Below, piece after piece: positions 44,438-57,900 of a DNA stretch of 64,000 bases. Position 1 is the stretch's first letter, and each line of letters starts with the position of its first letter. Location of the stretch: contig JAUCBJ010008354.1 in NCBI GenBank assembly GCA_032718475.1, positions 124,001-188,000 of the forward strand, in the 5' to 3' direction. Under the pieces are notes generated by a model. It saw only the letters and a list, made by a program, of their open reading frames with translations, was not told where the DNA came from and made no database searches. Origin of the DNA: Nemertoderma westbladi. Taxonomy: Eukaryota; Xenacoelomorpha; Nemertodermatida; Nemertodermatidae. The position numbers and the translations under genes were made by a program.

Positions 44438-45672
44438 TGTAAAAGCTTCTGTGGGATATAACTGGCCCCTTTTGCTTCGCAATCCAGTTTCCCCCCAGGC
44501 GCTGGAATACTCTAAAAGGCTCTCTAACTATATATATATTCCCCTTGCCCGCAAGGTACCATTACAGGTGTTTTAACGGACATAAAAGTCATTCTTCTAT
44601 ATACGTGTTTTGGCGGACATGGTAAGGCAAAAAACCGGCAATGCACCAAATACCTTTACACAGCTTAGCCTTGATGATTCATATTACGACATCTAACAGC
44701 TGGTTGCTGACATGGGAACAGCCATTGGACACATGGTTCTTTGTTTAGCTTAAGCCAATCAGAGCGATTTTTTCTGTCGATGTGGAGGTATTCGGCCGAT
44801 CATAATAGGAGTGTTCAGTCTTACTGTTTTTTCTTGATACGGTTGTGTTCCTTCTATCTAGGCCAGGAACACCGGCTCTAGAGTCAATTCGTTTCAGACT
44901 TTAGAAGAAACATTAGTAGGCTTAAGATTATAGAGCGTATAACTGTTATCGGTCCAGTCAAACAGTGTTACCATCTTAACCTACCGTCTTAATGCTATTT
45001 ACTGTTGTGTTTTGGTTGAATATTGTTATTTGGAGAACATATATAAAGAACCCAAATTTCCCAATTTTCTTGATACACTACAGGTTAGAGAGACGGGTTA
45101 TATATAGCGATTGCGACTTATATTATTGTGTATGTAGTGAATTTAATGCTATTTGATAAGCACTACATTGGTCCGTTGCTGTTCTCTTTATATATGATAA
45201 AAATCATTGACGGTCGGCAAATTAGTGGGCAGTATTGTGTGTTACCGGTAGTGTGCATGATTGTGACTGATAACTAAGCATTTCCTATAGAATGCGCCTC
45301 ATACGTGAATCATAAGCCTTACCGACTTACCGTTGTGATTAGTATAAGTCATATCTCTGTTTACCTAGATAGAGCGCCACGTCCTAAAGGAACTGTTAAT
45401 ATTTCCCGAAAGTGAATAATATTGGTCAGAAATTATTTATTAACGATCAATCGAATAATACAGTAAGCTTACACTGTAATAATAATCTAAGCCCTCAGAA
45501 TCCAGTCTCCCGGGTATATCCAGCGGGTGAATGGACGCGCACTAGGCTGGCTTCTGCTAATGTTGTGTTTATTGGTATTAAATATTTGTCATCTTCTAAA
45601 GTCTATTTATAAACCAAAAGACATATAAATTTTGGCAGGTTAAACTGCTAAAGGTCTTCAAAAGCGCGTACA
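44438..45672 (+). repeat. 3' LTR of element E
   Basis: 1,235 bp, with an intact TG start. Differs from the 5' LTR at about ten scattered bases, including CCAGCAATG/CCGGCAATG and TTTAACTAG/TTTACCTAG. Confidence 0.95.
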
Positions 45673-45677
45673 CCGTT
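45673..45677. repeat. Target-site duplication of E, right (CCGTT)
   Basis: Matches 33181-33185; B's knuckle coding resumes here on the minus strand. Confidence 0.92.
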
Positions 45678-48039
45678 GGTGTCCTGGTCTGAGGCAATTA
45701 TAGCATAACCGCTTATCCCACATGACTTCACGTCTGTCTACCAGGGATTTCTTTAGGAATTCAGCACACACACTCAAACGGTGGGGCCCGTCGCACAGCG
45801 AACATTTTGGTTCGATGTTACTCACTTTACCTTGGGCAACGTTATGCACTCTCGTTCTTTCTTCGGGCTTTCTTCCGTGAATTCTCTTAGGAGACGTAGG
45901 AGGAGTTGTTGTTACCTGTTCTCTCCTGTCCCTGGTTCGAGACTTATATTTACTTACGTCTTTATAGGTCTTGTTATCATAGTAAGATTTTGCTGTGTCT
46001 TTCCCGCTGTCCTCTTCTTGAGAAGCTTGGCTTTCGCCGTTGTCAGTATAACACACTGGTGTTACCCTTCTCCTAGAAATGGGTTTCTCACTTACCTTAT
46101 TTTCCGATGTTTTCTCTCTGGACTGCTTTATGAGTTGTAATTTTACTTCACTATCTAAGAAGGACATGAGATCAGCCATGGTAGGGTCTCGTTATTGTTG
46201 TTCCATCATATATAACACTTTCTTGTCCCAGCGTGTACCTACTCCACCCTTTGGTAAAGTAGATGCTAAGGCTCCTACAACCATAGAGTTCTGGTATTCA
46301 TGAGACTTACCTAACCAATCTAGCTGTCTACAGATCTCCTGAATCTCATCGGAAAATTCTATAATCCCTCTGCTAAGAAACTTTCGGGGCGCCATTAATT
46401 TCGCATATAAATACCTAGCTATGTTAGTCCTATTACCATACCTGATGTTTAGAGTATCCCAAACTTGTCTTAATCCATCTGGATGTCCAATAAATTTTAA
46501 CGCCATTAACTTGGGAGGTCCTTCCAAGCATTCGATGAGGTATCTGAGTTTCTCTCCGTTAGATAGCACAGAATTCTGTATGTTATCTTTGTAATATTCA
46601 TTAAAAGGTAACCATTTCATCTCATCTCCATTTAACTTGACGATCTCTCCAACCTTTACCGCTTGACGGGCTTCGGTTCTAGCCATTTGACGCGTAAAAC
46701 TTTCTTGAGCCATCGTATTATTGAATATAGAATTATCGGTATATAAATTTCTCGTTCTATCGCGTTCTAACGCGATACTTTGCTGCACCTTTTGCAACTC
46801 TAACCTACTTTCCCTTACTGTTCCCTTGAGCTGCTGAACAGTCTCTTCCATTTCCCGGACCTGCTGAGAGGAGCACAAACAGTGTTCCCTCAGCTGCTCG
46901 AGCAGGAGACCCATCTCCCGTCGTCCCTCAGCTACCCACTCAACCGCCGAAGCGGGAGTCGCCAACGTAGTAGCGGGCGAGCGAGAGACGACGGGCGATA
47001 AATTCTTGATATCTCGCTCGGCGTCCAGGACGGGTTCGGACTCGGGAACAGTCCTACTGGGCACAGGTAGTTTAGTATTGTACAAAGGGAATTTATAGGC
47101 AGGTTCTGGGAGCACAGGTGTCTCTATCACCGAAGGGGTGATTTCAAGAACAGGCCTAATTATTTCAGGCTCATCTACTACAGTAGGGAGTCTTTCTACT
47201 GTAATAATTTGGTCTGTGGGTTCTGTACTACCTAAGTCTGTGCTAGCTAGTTGCCTTCTCCCAGCTGGGGGCAGATTAGGCAATTTCTGACGGTGAGGCA
47301 TTCTTCTACGTCTGTTGGAACGAGATCTATTTCCTCCGCCTTCAGGATCAGTGGTATCGCCTTCATCAGATGACGTAACGCTTGCGTCCTTCTTCTGAGG
47401 TTTCTCTGCCGTCGCTTCGCCTTCCACTTGAGAAAAGACGGCGTCTGTTGATTCTCCTTGGGTCATGTGCTCGGTTAGCAGAGCTTTCCATTGAGTCGTT
47501 GCTTGGACTTTAAGACTCACACGCCAGAACCAAGTCTTTACGGCGACCCGCAACGACGTATCTTGGCTTATCCTTGAGACTTTCTTATAGGCTGAAAGAA
47601 TTAGTCTGATCCACAGAACTCGTTCGCGAACTTGATAAAGCAGCTCTTCCTGCTCCCGAGGTCCGTAAGGCCGCTGAAACAGCTGCTCCTCCAATCGCCA
47701 CAGAGAGCTGAAGAATCTCTGTGCATATTCTGCTACCGACCCCTTCCACCTAGCCGAATCCCTAGTGTTCCATACCACTCCCATCCTGTATAAGTCCTCC
47801 CAGCCAGCTTTCGATAAGTTAAACGGGAGTCCGGGTCCGGGGAAATTCCATTGCGTCTCGACAATAGACTTCAGTTCCTCCTTCGTGTATCCCGCATAAC
47901 TATCCTTGGTCGATCGCTCACTTTTCGCCCAATCCATCTGGTGCTCCTCCACCGCAATCAATACCCTTTTGAGTACGGCTACAGGAAGGATGAGAAGGGG
48001 ATCCGAACTATCTGACAGTGCCCGTTTTGTGTCAGACAT
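45678..48039 (-). pseudogene. gag: Shortened Gag of element B
   Basis: From ATG 48037-48039 (MSDTKRALSDSSD) the frame is open for 615 codons to TAA 46192-46194 (MEQQ*, a glutamine codon in other copies). It then continues in the same frame through the first knuckle to the insertion point of E. Compared with A, three in-frame pieces are missing: about 100 residues after residue 12, the whole coiled-coil block, and about 65 residues before NLYTDNSI. The conserved BEL gag domain is complete (VKLNGDEMKWLPFNEYYKD ... LNIRYGN). Confidence 0.9.
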
Positions 48040-50299
48040 GTTTGTTTACACAGTTGAATGCCTACGGCTATAAATACAGCTAAAGTAAGTCTAGTAATTC
48101 AGTATCACTGTTATCCTAATAATTAATTACCGATACTGCTGCTCAGTGTAGCGTGATATATATATAATATATTAGAATATCGGTATGCTTATAGTAGATA
48201 TATAAGTATTATTACAGACTAGATTTGTCACAGAGTACCGGTATATAAATTTAGCACAAATATATATAAATATATAATAGGCCTATCGTGAATACCGGTA
48301 TACAGCTGACACTTATAGTATATATAAGTATAATTATTACAGACTAGAATTAATTACAGAATAACGGTATGATTTCAGCCCAAATTTATAGAAATAAATA
48401 TAATAAGCCTATGGTAAATACCGGTATGTCAATTATTTTAGAATAATTGAATTTCTGAATATTTTAGGGTTACTTGGTTACTTTAACTTACTTTATTACC
48501 GTTATTTAAGCAGTAGTCCAACTGATATGGAAACCTAGTTGTTGTATGGCAGGCCTACTATTTATAAATCGTTTGAGTTGATTTATAATATATATATACC
48601 CGTTTAAAATGGGTTTTGTCAATATTTGAAATAAATGTTATTATTTCTGGGGGGAGTCACTACACAGAAGCTGTGCGCTCTCAGTGAAGTGCTATTTATT
48701 GGACACTAAAACAGATAATTCTACTTCCTAAGTTACTTATCTACGAATTACTTACGATACGGGTGAGATTAATTCTCTAACTAAACACAACAAAAATATT
48801 ACGTACGAAATTTTAGGGTAATTTTACAGGGAAACTACAAACCAGTCTAACAAAGGGTTAGAACTTCTGGTTATTACAACAGACAGGATACTACGGTATT
48901 TGAGAATAATAAAGCAGTAGTCAATATACTGCGTTGTCCAGATAGGAAAAATACCACCGCCTGACGACCTATAGCCGTATCGCTATAGGTACTACGTTAT
49001 GTATCACGGAGTGTTCCTACCTAGAAGTTAATTACCGCGGACTACCAGATCCAACGTGCCTATTAACCACTTTACAACACAATACACTGCCTACACACTA
49101 ATTACCTTCGGAAAGCACTGTACACTAAACCCTAAATTAGGTACAAGTACTGGTACAACAAATAATCAGTAGTTAAATATACTTGAACAGTTAAAAGAAC
49201 CACGGCATCTGCTGGAGTGACCAGAGCACAAAGTCACCAGTCTTTACCTACGCCAAGCAGCCCGTGTAGTACCGGGGTTAATTTAACTATAACGGTATGT
49301 GTAACAAGCACAATTACTGTAGGAATAAACTTGGGGACATGAATGTTGCGAATAATCGCATAAACTCTGAATAATAAATATTACGCTACCCGTACAGAAT
49401 ACTCAAACAAAATTCAAACCAAACGCTGGCAGACTACCACCAAGCCTAAATAAACTACAGTATGTGCAGATTCCGAAATCGTTAGTTAGTATGCGTTCTA
49501 ACACGGTAGTACGACTTATTCTTTAAGAGGGGATTGACCTTACAGCTATGGCTGCCCCAACTTACTAACTGGCACTTTATCAGACAAACTCCACACACGC
49601 AGCAATCTCTTCAGACCTAATAATAGCTGGACAACAATCCAGCCTACAAAATATCTGAGTAATAACTATTACGGTACCTGAACAGACCACACAAACAAAC
49701 ACAGGCCAAAACGCTGGCAGAATACTGTCAAGCCTAAATAAACTACAGTATGTGCAGATTCCAAAATGGTTAGTTAGTATGCGTTCTAACACGGTAGTAC
49801 GACTTATTCTTTAAGAGGGGATTGACCTTACAGCTATGGCTGCAGCTACAGCTCTATCGGACAAACTCTACACACGCCATAATCTCTCCAAACCCAACAA
49901 CAATCCGACAACAGTCCGGCCTACAATTATCTGAACAATCTGAGCAGACTTACACGTCTTCAGCTCAATATTAACTTACATGTAAATAAAACCAACAGAA
50001 ATAAGTAAAATCTCAATAAAAAAACCAGGGCTGCAGTCCCTGATTAAATACTAAGACCTACCGGTATACAATAATCAAAATCGAATAATACTAATGTACT
50101 TATACTGGAAGTACCGGTTAGGACAGTTGGGCCTACGGACCTACAGAAGTACCGGTTCTGGCAGTTGGACCTACGGACCTACGGCAGTACCGGTTCTGGC
50201 AGTTGGGCCTACTGACCTACAGAAGTACCAGTTCAGGTTTACCGGTCTACCGGTACTTTCAACTTTATTGCTTACTGCAATAAAGTCAATAACTGTTAT
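48040..50299 (-). other. 5' leader of element B
   Basis: Same architecture as in A and E: ACCGGTAT palindromes next to gag, a duplicated block near 49440-49850 (each copy with AGTACGACTTATTCTTTAAGA on the plus strand, shown here as a 21-base region of which 20 match exactly), 38-bp ACCGGTT repeats starting at 50109, 50147, 50185 and 50223, and a perfect 23-nt hairpin at 50263-50285. Confidence 0.75.
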
Positions 50300-51532
50300 T
50301 GTACGCGCTTTTGAAGACCTTTAGCAGTTTAACCTGCCAAAATTTATATGTCTTTTGGTTTACAAATAGACTTTAGAAGTTGACAAATATTTAATACCAA
50401 TAAACACAACATTAGCAGAAGCCAGCCTAGTGCGCGTCCATTCACCCGCTGGATATACCCGGGAGACTGGATTCTGAGGGCTTAGATTATTATTGCAGTG
50501 TAAGCTTACTGTATTATTCGATTGATCGTTAATAAATAATTTCTGACTAATATTATTCACTTTCGGGAAATATTAACAGTTCCTTTAGGACGTGGCGCTC
50601 TATCTAGGTAAACAGAGATATGACTTATACTAATCACAACGGTAAGTCGGTAAGGCTTATGATTCACGTATGAGGCGCATTCTTTAGGAAATGCTTAGTT
50701 ATCAGCCACAATCATGCACGCTACCGGTAACACACAATACTGCTCACTAATTTGCCGACCGTCAATGAATTTTATCATATATAAAGAGAACAGCAACGGA
50801 CCCATGTAGTGCTTATCAAATAGCATTAAATTCACTACAAACCACAACAATATAAGTCGCAATCGCTATATATAACCCGTCTCTCTAACCTGTAGTGTAT
50901 CAAGAAAATTGGGAAAATTGGGTTCTTTATAAATGTTCTCCAAATAATAATATTCAACCAAAACACAACAGTAAATAGCATTAAGACGGTAGGTTAAGAT
51001 GGTAACACTGTTTGACTGGACCGATAACAGTTATACGCTCTATAATCTTAAGCCTACTAATGTTTCTTCTAAAGTCTGAAACGAATTGACTCTAGAGCCG
51101 GTGTTCCTGGCCTAGATAGAAGGAACATAACAGTATCACAAAAACAGTAAGACTGAACACTCCTAGTATGATCGGCCGAATATCTCCACATCGACAGAAA
51201 AAATCGCTCTGATTGGCTTAAGCTAAACAAAGAACCATGTGTCCAATGGCCGTTTCCATGTCAGCAACCAGCTGTTAGATGTCGTAATCTGAATCATCAA
51301 GGCTAAGCTGTGTAAAGGTATTTGGTACATTGCGGGTTTTTTGCCTCACCGTGTCCGCCAAAACACGTATATAGAAGAATGACTTTTATGTCCGTTAAAA
51401 CACCTATAACGGTACCTTGCGGGCGAGGGGAATATATATATATATTCCTTTTCTTTTAGAGTATTCCAGCGCCTGGGGGGAAACTGGATTGCGAAGCAAA
51501 AGGGCCAGTTATATCCCACAGAAGCTTTTACA
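50300..51532 (-). repeat. 5' LTR of element B
   Basis: 1,233 bp. Followed by TAGGC and by the LINE. Confidence 0.95.
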
Positions 51533-51537
51533 TAGGC
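51533..51537. repeat. Target-site duplication of B, right (TAGGC)
   Basis: Matches 27482-27486. Confidence 0.92.
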
Positions 51538-51661
51538 TAAATCTGATCTATGAACTTCAGTCCGGTTTTCGTAAATCATATTCTACAGACACCTGCCTTA
51601 TTAACTTAACTGATACAATTAGATGTAATAACGCAAAGGGTTTATATACTGGTATGGTAAT
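51538..51661 (+). pseudogene. LINE ORF, third piece (RT)
   Basis: Continues the RT from 27486: LQSGFRKSYSTDTCLINLTD is the standard non-LTR RT motif 2a-3 region, followed by GLYTGMV, which normally leads straight into the first catalytic aspartate block. Element C interrupts just before that block, so no catalytic RT residue of this LINE is in the window. Confidence 0.87.
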
Positions 51662-52851
51662 TGTAAAAGCTTTTGCTGAATTGCCCGGTTAATTTTCCTT
51701 ATTTTTCCCGTAAAATACTCTGTAGTTGGTTTAATAGGCGTAAGAGGCCGTATTATTGCTGTATCGGTGTTTTTAGAGGATCTAAGAGCTATTTCTTCCG
51801 TATGTGTACTGTGGAAGGCATAGTTGATGATTCTATGGCAATTCCGTGACGCAAAAGAGGCGAGATACTCTTGAACAGTAGTTACTATGACGACGGTTAA
51901 CAGCTGATATTCATACGTGTCGCTTTTCTTTGTTCTACGGCGTCTCTCAGTTCAGTCAACCAATCAGAGCGTTTTTATGGCTCTTGTACAGAAATTTCCT
52001 AGAAATCACTCAATGCATTATAGGCAGTGTTTACATTCTGTCCTGAGCCAGGAGAGAGCGGCTTTGGAATATTTTGTGCTTTTCTGCTTTAGCCTAACAC
52101 TAGTAGGCTTAATTATAAGGACATATATCCGTTATCTGATGTCTGATCACTGGCTAACTGGCCCATACTGTGCAACTTAACTTAACATTACTGCTTTGCT
52201 GTCGGTTATTCATTATATTTGTTGATGAATTATTATATTTGGAATAACGAGAAATAACCCCGAAACCCAATATTCTTGATATACCGAAGGTAAGAGAGAA
52301 AGGTTACATATAACGATTGTGACTTATGTTAAAGTGGTTTGAAGTGAATCTAATGTTATTTGATAGACCCTACATGAGTCGGTCCGTGTTCCTTTTATAT
52401 GTGACTAAAATCAGTGAAGATCGGCAGATTAGTGTGCAGTATTGTGCAGCATTGTGTATGAGTGAGACTGATAACGAAGCATTTCCTAAAGAATGCGCCA
52501 TATATGTGAATTATAACTAAGCCATATCGTTGTGAGTAGTTTAAGTCATAACTCTGTTTATATAGATAGAGCGCCACGTCCTAAAGGAACTGTTAATATT
52601 CCCCGAAGGTGAATAATATTGTCAGAGATTATATAATACTGTCAGTCGAATAATACATTAGGCTTACATAGCAATACGATTAAGCCGTCGAAGTCAATCT
52701 CCCGGGTATATCCAACGGGTGAATGATCGCGCACAGATTGGTTTCAACTAGTGTAGTGAATCAAATACTTGTTAGAGGCTAAAGCGATTTATTATCTAGA
52801 AGACATCCTAATTTGGCGGGTTAAACTGCCAAAGGTCTGAAAGCGCGAACA
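51662..52851 (+). repeat. 5' LTR of element C (subfamily 1)
   Basis: About 1,190 bp, TGTAAAAGCTTTTGCTG ... GCGCGAACA, clearly alignable to A's LTR but with substitutions and about 46 bp fewer, mainly in the middle. Confidence 0.92.
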
Positions 52852-54983
52852 ATAACGGATATTTAGTCTGTATTGCAGTGTAGGCACTAAATGCAGTTTA
52901 ATATTGTTCTGGTAAAGAACAATAACGGATATAGCTTCTGTATTGCAGTAGGCAATAAAGCTGAAGTACCGGCAACCGGTACCCAGTAGGCCTGCCTACC
53001 TAACCACCCGGACCGGTACCTACAGCAGTACAGGTACAGCAGTATTATTCGATTTTGATAATTATATACCGGTAGGCCTTAATAATTAATCAGGGACTGC
53101 AGCCCTGGTTTTTTATTGAGATTTTTACTTATTTCTGTCAAGTTTTATTTGTTTGTAGGCCAGTATTGAACAGAAGGCGTGTAAGCCTGATCATATTGTA
53201 TAGATAATTTGTAGGCTAGATAGTTGTCTGATTGTTGTTAAGTCTGAATGGATTGCAGTGTGTGTAGATCACCTGTCCGATAAAGAACGGTTAGGAAGTA
53301 GGGGCAGCCAAAGCTGTAAGGTAAACCCCCATCTAAAGAATAAGTCGTACTACTGGGTTAGAACGCATACTACCTAATCATTTCGGAGTCTGCATGTCCT
53401 GTAGTTTATTTAGGCTTGAGAGTAGTCTGCCATCGTTTAGTCTGTACTTTGTTTGTGTAGTCTGTACAGGTAGCGTATAATATTTATTTAGATAATTTGT
53501 AGGCTGGATAGTTGTCTGGCTGTTATTAGGTCTGAACGGATTGCAGTGTGTGCAAAGCATCTGTCCGATAAAGAACGGTTAGGAAGAAGGGGCAGCCATC
53601 GCTGTAAGGTAAACCCCCATCTAAAGAATAAGTCGTACTACTGGGTTAGAACGCATACTACTTAATCATTTCGGAGTCTGCATATACCGTAGTTTGTTTA
53701 GGCTTGATAGTAGTCTGTCAGTATTTGGTCTGCATTTTGTTTGAGTAGTTTGTACGCGTAGCGTAATATTTATTATTCAGAGTTTATGCGATTATTCGCA
53801 ACATTCATATTCCCCAAGTTTGTTCCTACAGTAATTGTGTTTGTTATACATACCGCTATAGTTAAATTAACCCCGGTACTACACGGGCTGCTTGGCGTAG
53901 GTAAAGACTGGTGATTTTGTGCACCGGTCACTCCAGCAGATGCCGTGGTTCTTTTAGCTGTTCAAGTATATTTAACTACTGATTATATGTTGTACCAGTA
54001 CTTGTACCTAATTTAGGGTTTAGTGTACAGTGCTTTCCGAGGTAATTAGTGTGTAGGCAGTATATTTGTGTTGTAAAGTGGTTAATAGGCACGCTGGATC
54101 TGGTAGTCCGCGGTAATTAACTTCCAGGTAGGAACACTCCGTGATACATAACGTAGTACCTATTGTTTGTTAGGCTGGTTTGTAGACTTCTTGTAAAATT
54201 ACCCTGAAAATTCGTATTTTGAGTTTTTTGTAAATTTTTGTGTTTATTTAGAGATTGTAATCTCACCCGAATTGTACGTAATTTGTAGTATTAAGTAACT
54301 TAGGTAAATTAGCATTATTTGTTTTAGTGTCCTATAAGTAACACTTCACTGAAAGCGCACCGCTTTGTGTAGTGATTACTCCCCAGAAATAATAACATTT
54401 ATTTCAAACATTGACAAAACCCATTAAAACGGGTATATATATATTATAAATCAACTCAAACGATTTATAAATAGTAGGCCTGCCATACAACAATTAGGTC
54501 TCAATATCAGTTGGACTACTGCTCAAATAGCGGTAATAAAGTAAGTAAAGTAACCAAGTAACCCTAAAATTCAGAAATTCAATTATTTAAAATAATTGAT
54601 ATACCGGTATTTACGATAGGCCTATTATCTTTATTTCTATAAGTTTCGGCTGAAATTATACCGGTACTGGTAATTAATTCTAGTCCAGAATTATATATAC
54701 TATAAACTGTAAGCTGTATACCGGTATTCCCAATAGGCCTATTATATATTTATATATATTTGTGCTAAAATTATACCGGTATTCTGTGATAAACCTAGTC
54801 TGTAATAATACTTATATAGTTATATATACTATAAAAGCATACCGGTATTCTAATATATTATATATATTACGCTACACTGAGTAGTAGTATCGGTAATTAA
54901 TTACTAGGCTAGCAGTTAATACTGAATTACTAGACTTGCTTAGACTGTAATCTAGCAGTAGGCATTCAACTGTACACATAAAC
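52852..54983 (+). other. 5' leader of element C
   Basis: Begins with a duplication: AATAACGGATAT-type sequence at 52852 and again at 52921, each followed by a version of the hairpin. Contains the paired block with TAAGTCGTACTACTGGGTTAG (about 53280-53400 and 53570-53690) and ACCGGTAT palindromes (54600-54850) before gag. About 100 bp present in A (the CTATAGCGATACGG region) are missing near 54165. Confidence 0.72.
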
Positions 54984-57900
54984 ATGTCTGATACTAAGCA
55001 GAACCTGTCAGACAGTTTATTAGATGTAACTATCTGTGACTCAGATAGAGGTGTAGAACCGTCTAGACCTAAGTTCAGTTCACCTCCTACTGTGAGGAAG
55101 GTCATCCCTCCTGTAGTAATAACTGAACCTAGGCTGGTCCAACATCGTAGGTCTATCATAGGCACTCGAGCTCAGGTCAAGCGGGACCAAGAAGCAGCAG
55201 AACAGCAACAACCCGCGAGCCAAGAACTTATTTCTCAACGACCCAACAGCTCCAGTAGTGAGGATACTGTAGAGCTGACACCCGAGCGCGGAGCAAAGAT
55301 GACGGATGCGGTTTATTCGGATCCCCTTCTCATCCTTCCTGCAGCCGTACTCACTAGGTTATTGATCGCTGTGGAAGAACACTAGATCGATTGGGCGAGA
55401 AGTCAACGATCAACTAAAGATAGTTATGCGGGATACACGAGGGAAGAACTGAAGTCTATTGTCGAGTCGCAATGGAACTTCCCCGGACCCGGACTCCCGT
55501 TTGATTTATCAGAAGCTGCCTGGGAAGACATACACCGGATGGGAGTAGCCAAGGAAACCATCGATCCTGCTGTGTGGAAGAGGTCCGCAGCCGGATACGC
55601 ACAGGGATTCTTCAGCTCTATGGAGCGAGTAGAAAAACAACTGTTACAACAACCTCAAGGACCTCAAGAGCAGGGACAACTGCTTTATCAAGTTAGAGAA
55701 AGAATTCTGCGAATCAGGCTAATATTATCAGCCTTTGAAGAGGCTTCTAAAAGAAGACAAGACACGTCGTTGCAAGTTGCCGTAAAGACTTGGTTTCAAC
55801 GGGTGAGTCGCCAGGTTCAAGGAACAGCTCAGTGGAAAGCTCAGCTGGAGGAGCACTCAACCCATGGAGAATCAACAGACGCTACTTTTTCCCAAGTGGA
55901 AAGTGAAGCGACGGCAGAGAAGCCGCATAAGAGGGATGCCATTGACATCTATCTGTCAGACTATCAACGTTTTTTAGGTGATGACGAGTTGAGGAGAAGG
56001 TTAGAAGGGCTTAGCCCTAATAGTGAAGGAACCAAGCTTGTGCTGGACGCAATCGATGTGGAAATGAGGGCTGCGAACCAGGCTAAATTTGATGAACAAC
56101 TCCGCATCACACGAGTCCAAGAAGAGCAAGTAAAGAAAAAACGTATAGAAGACAGAAAGATAGCAGCAGTGGCAGAGGCAGAAAGAAAAGCGACCTTGGC
56201 AGAAGCAGCGGCAGAGGCAAAAGCTGCAGCAGCAGAAGCAGCGGCAGAGGCAAAAGCGGCAGCGGCAGAGGCAAAAGCGGCAGCGGTGGCGGAAGCAGAA
56301 CGGAGAGCGGCTGAAGAGATCACCCAATTAGAATTGGAAAATATTCAGGAGAATCAAGACTGCATAAATAAACAGTTAACAGCTAGTAATATGCAGATGA
56401 TGAATCGATCTACTCCCAAAAGACAGGGATATACATCATCTGAGGAAGGCGATACCACCGATACTGAAGGCAAAGGAAATAGATCTCGTCTAAGCAGACG
56501 TAGAAGAACATCCCACCGTCATAAATTGCCTGATTTGCCTCCAGCTGTTAGAAGGCAACTAAATAACACCAACTTAGGTAGTACAGAACCCATAGACCAG
56601 GTGGTTAAAATAGAAAGACTCCCTACTATAGTAGATGAGCCTGAAATAATTAGGCCTGTTCTTGAAATCACCCCTTCGGTGATAGACACACCTGTGCTCC
56701 CTGAAGTTACCTCTAAATTCCCTCTGCACAGTACTAAGCTATCTGTGCCCAGTAGAACAGCCCATGAGACAGTTCAGGTCCTGGACCCCGAGCGAAATAT
56801 TCATGATTTGTCGCCCGTTGTCCCTCGTCCGCCCGCTACAACGTTGGCGACTCCCGCTTCGGCGGTCGAATGGGTGGACGAGAGACGGCGGGGGATGGAT
56901 CTCCTGCTCGGGCAGATGCAGGAGACTGTTCAGCAATTCAAGGGCACAGTAAGGGAAAGTAGGCTAGAGTTGCAAGAAGTGCAGCAAAGTATCGCGCTAG
57001 AACGCGATAAATTAGTAAATACACAAAGGGGTATACCACCACCCTCGGTAACAATGTGTCAACCTGTTAGGTCTGAAGTATCTCATGCGCAAGGTGTGGA
57101 GCCTACACGCATATATACTGCTAGCGAAGTAGAAACTCCTATAGTGAACCCTATTAAGGGTAATTATAGACCTGTTGATAATGACATTCCCTATAGACCT
57201 GATCATAATCCGAGACATTTATATACCGATAACTCGATATTAAATAACACGATGGCCCAAGAAAGTTTTACGCGTCAAATGGCTAGAACCGAAGCCCGGC
57301 AAGCGGTGAAGGTGGGAGAGATCGTCAAGTTCAATGGAGATGAGATGAAATGGTTATCTTTTAATGAATATTACAAAGATAACATACAGAACTCTGTACT
57401 ATCTAATGGAGAGAAACTTAGATTCCTCATCGAGTGCTTGGAAGGATCTCCCAAGTTAATGGCGTTAAAGTTTATTGGACATCCAGACGGATTAAGACAA
57501 GTTTGGGATACACTAAACATCAGGTATGGTAATAGGAATAACATAGCTGGGTATTTGTATGCAAAGTTGGTAGCGCCCCGAAAGTTTATTAGCAGCGGGA
57601 TTATAGAGTTTTCCGATGAAATTCAGGAGATCTGCAGACAATTAGATTGGCTAGGTAAGTCTCATGAGTATCAGAGTGCTATGGTTATTAGAGCAGTGGC
57701 CTCTACTTTACCGAAGGGTGGAGTAGGTACACGCTGGGACAAGAAAGTGTTATACATGATGGAACAACAACAACGAGACCCTACCATGACTGATCTCATG
57801 ACATTCTTGGATGGCGAAGTGAAATTACAGCTCATAAAGCAGTCCAGAGAGAAGACATCGGAAAACAAGGTAAGTGAGAAACCCGTCTCCAGAAGAAAGG

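Larger units (their letters stand above)
33186..45672 (+). mobile_element. BEL/Pao element E nested in B (12.5 kb)
   Basis: A plus-strand element of LTR subfamily 2 with 1,235-bp LTRs (33186-34420, 44438-45672), inserted into the zinc-knuckle codons of B with a CCGTT duplication. Its first base is A instead of T, so its 5' end reads AGTAAAAGC. Order: LTR, leader, gag, knuckles, protease, doubly deleted pol remnant, non-coding module, ORF3, polypurine tract, LTR. It has the same two pol deletions and the same ORF3 junction as B. I count ten base differences between its LTRs. Confidence 0.95.
27487..51532 (-). mobile_element. BEL/Pao element B, split by element E
   Basis: A minus-strand element with 1,233-bp LTRs (27487-28719, 50300-51532) of subfamily 2, sense ends TGTAAAAGCTTCTG...GCGCGTACA. 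Removing E and one CCGTT copy leaves about 11.6 kb. Sense order: LTR, leader, shortened gag, knuckles, protease, deletion-fused pol remnant, conserved non-coding module, ORF3 remnant, LTR. RT and the integrase core are absent. The LTRs differ at five scattered bases plus a short AT-rich patch near 28621-28645 versus 51434-51460. Confidence 0.94.
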
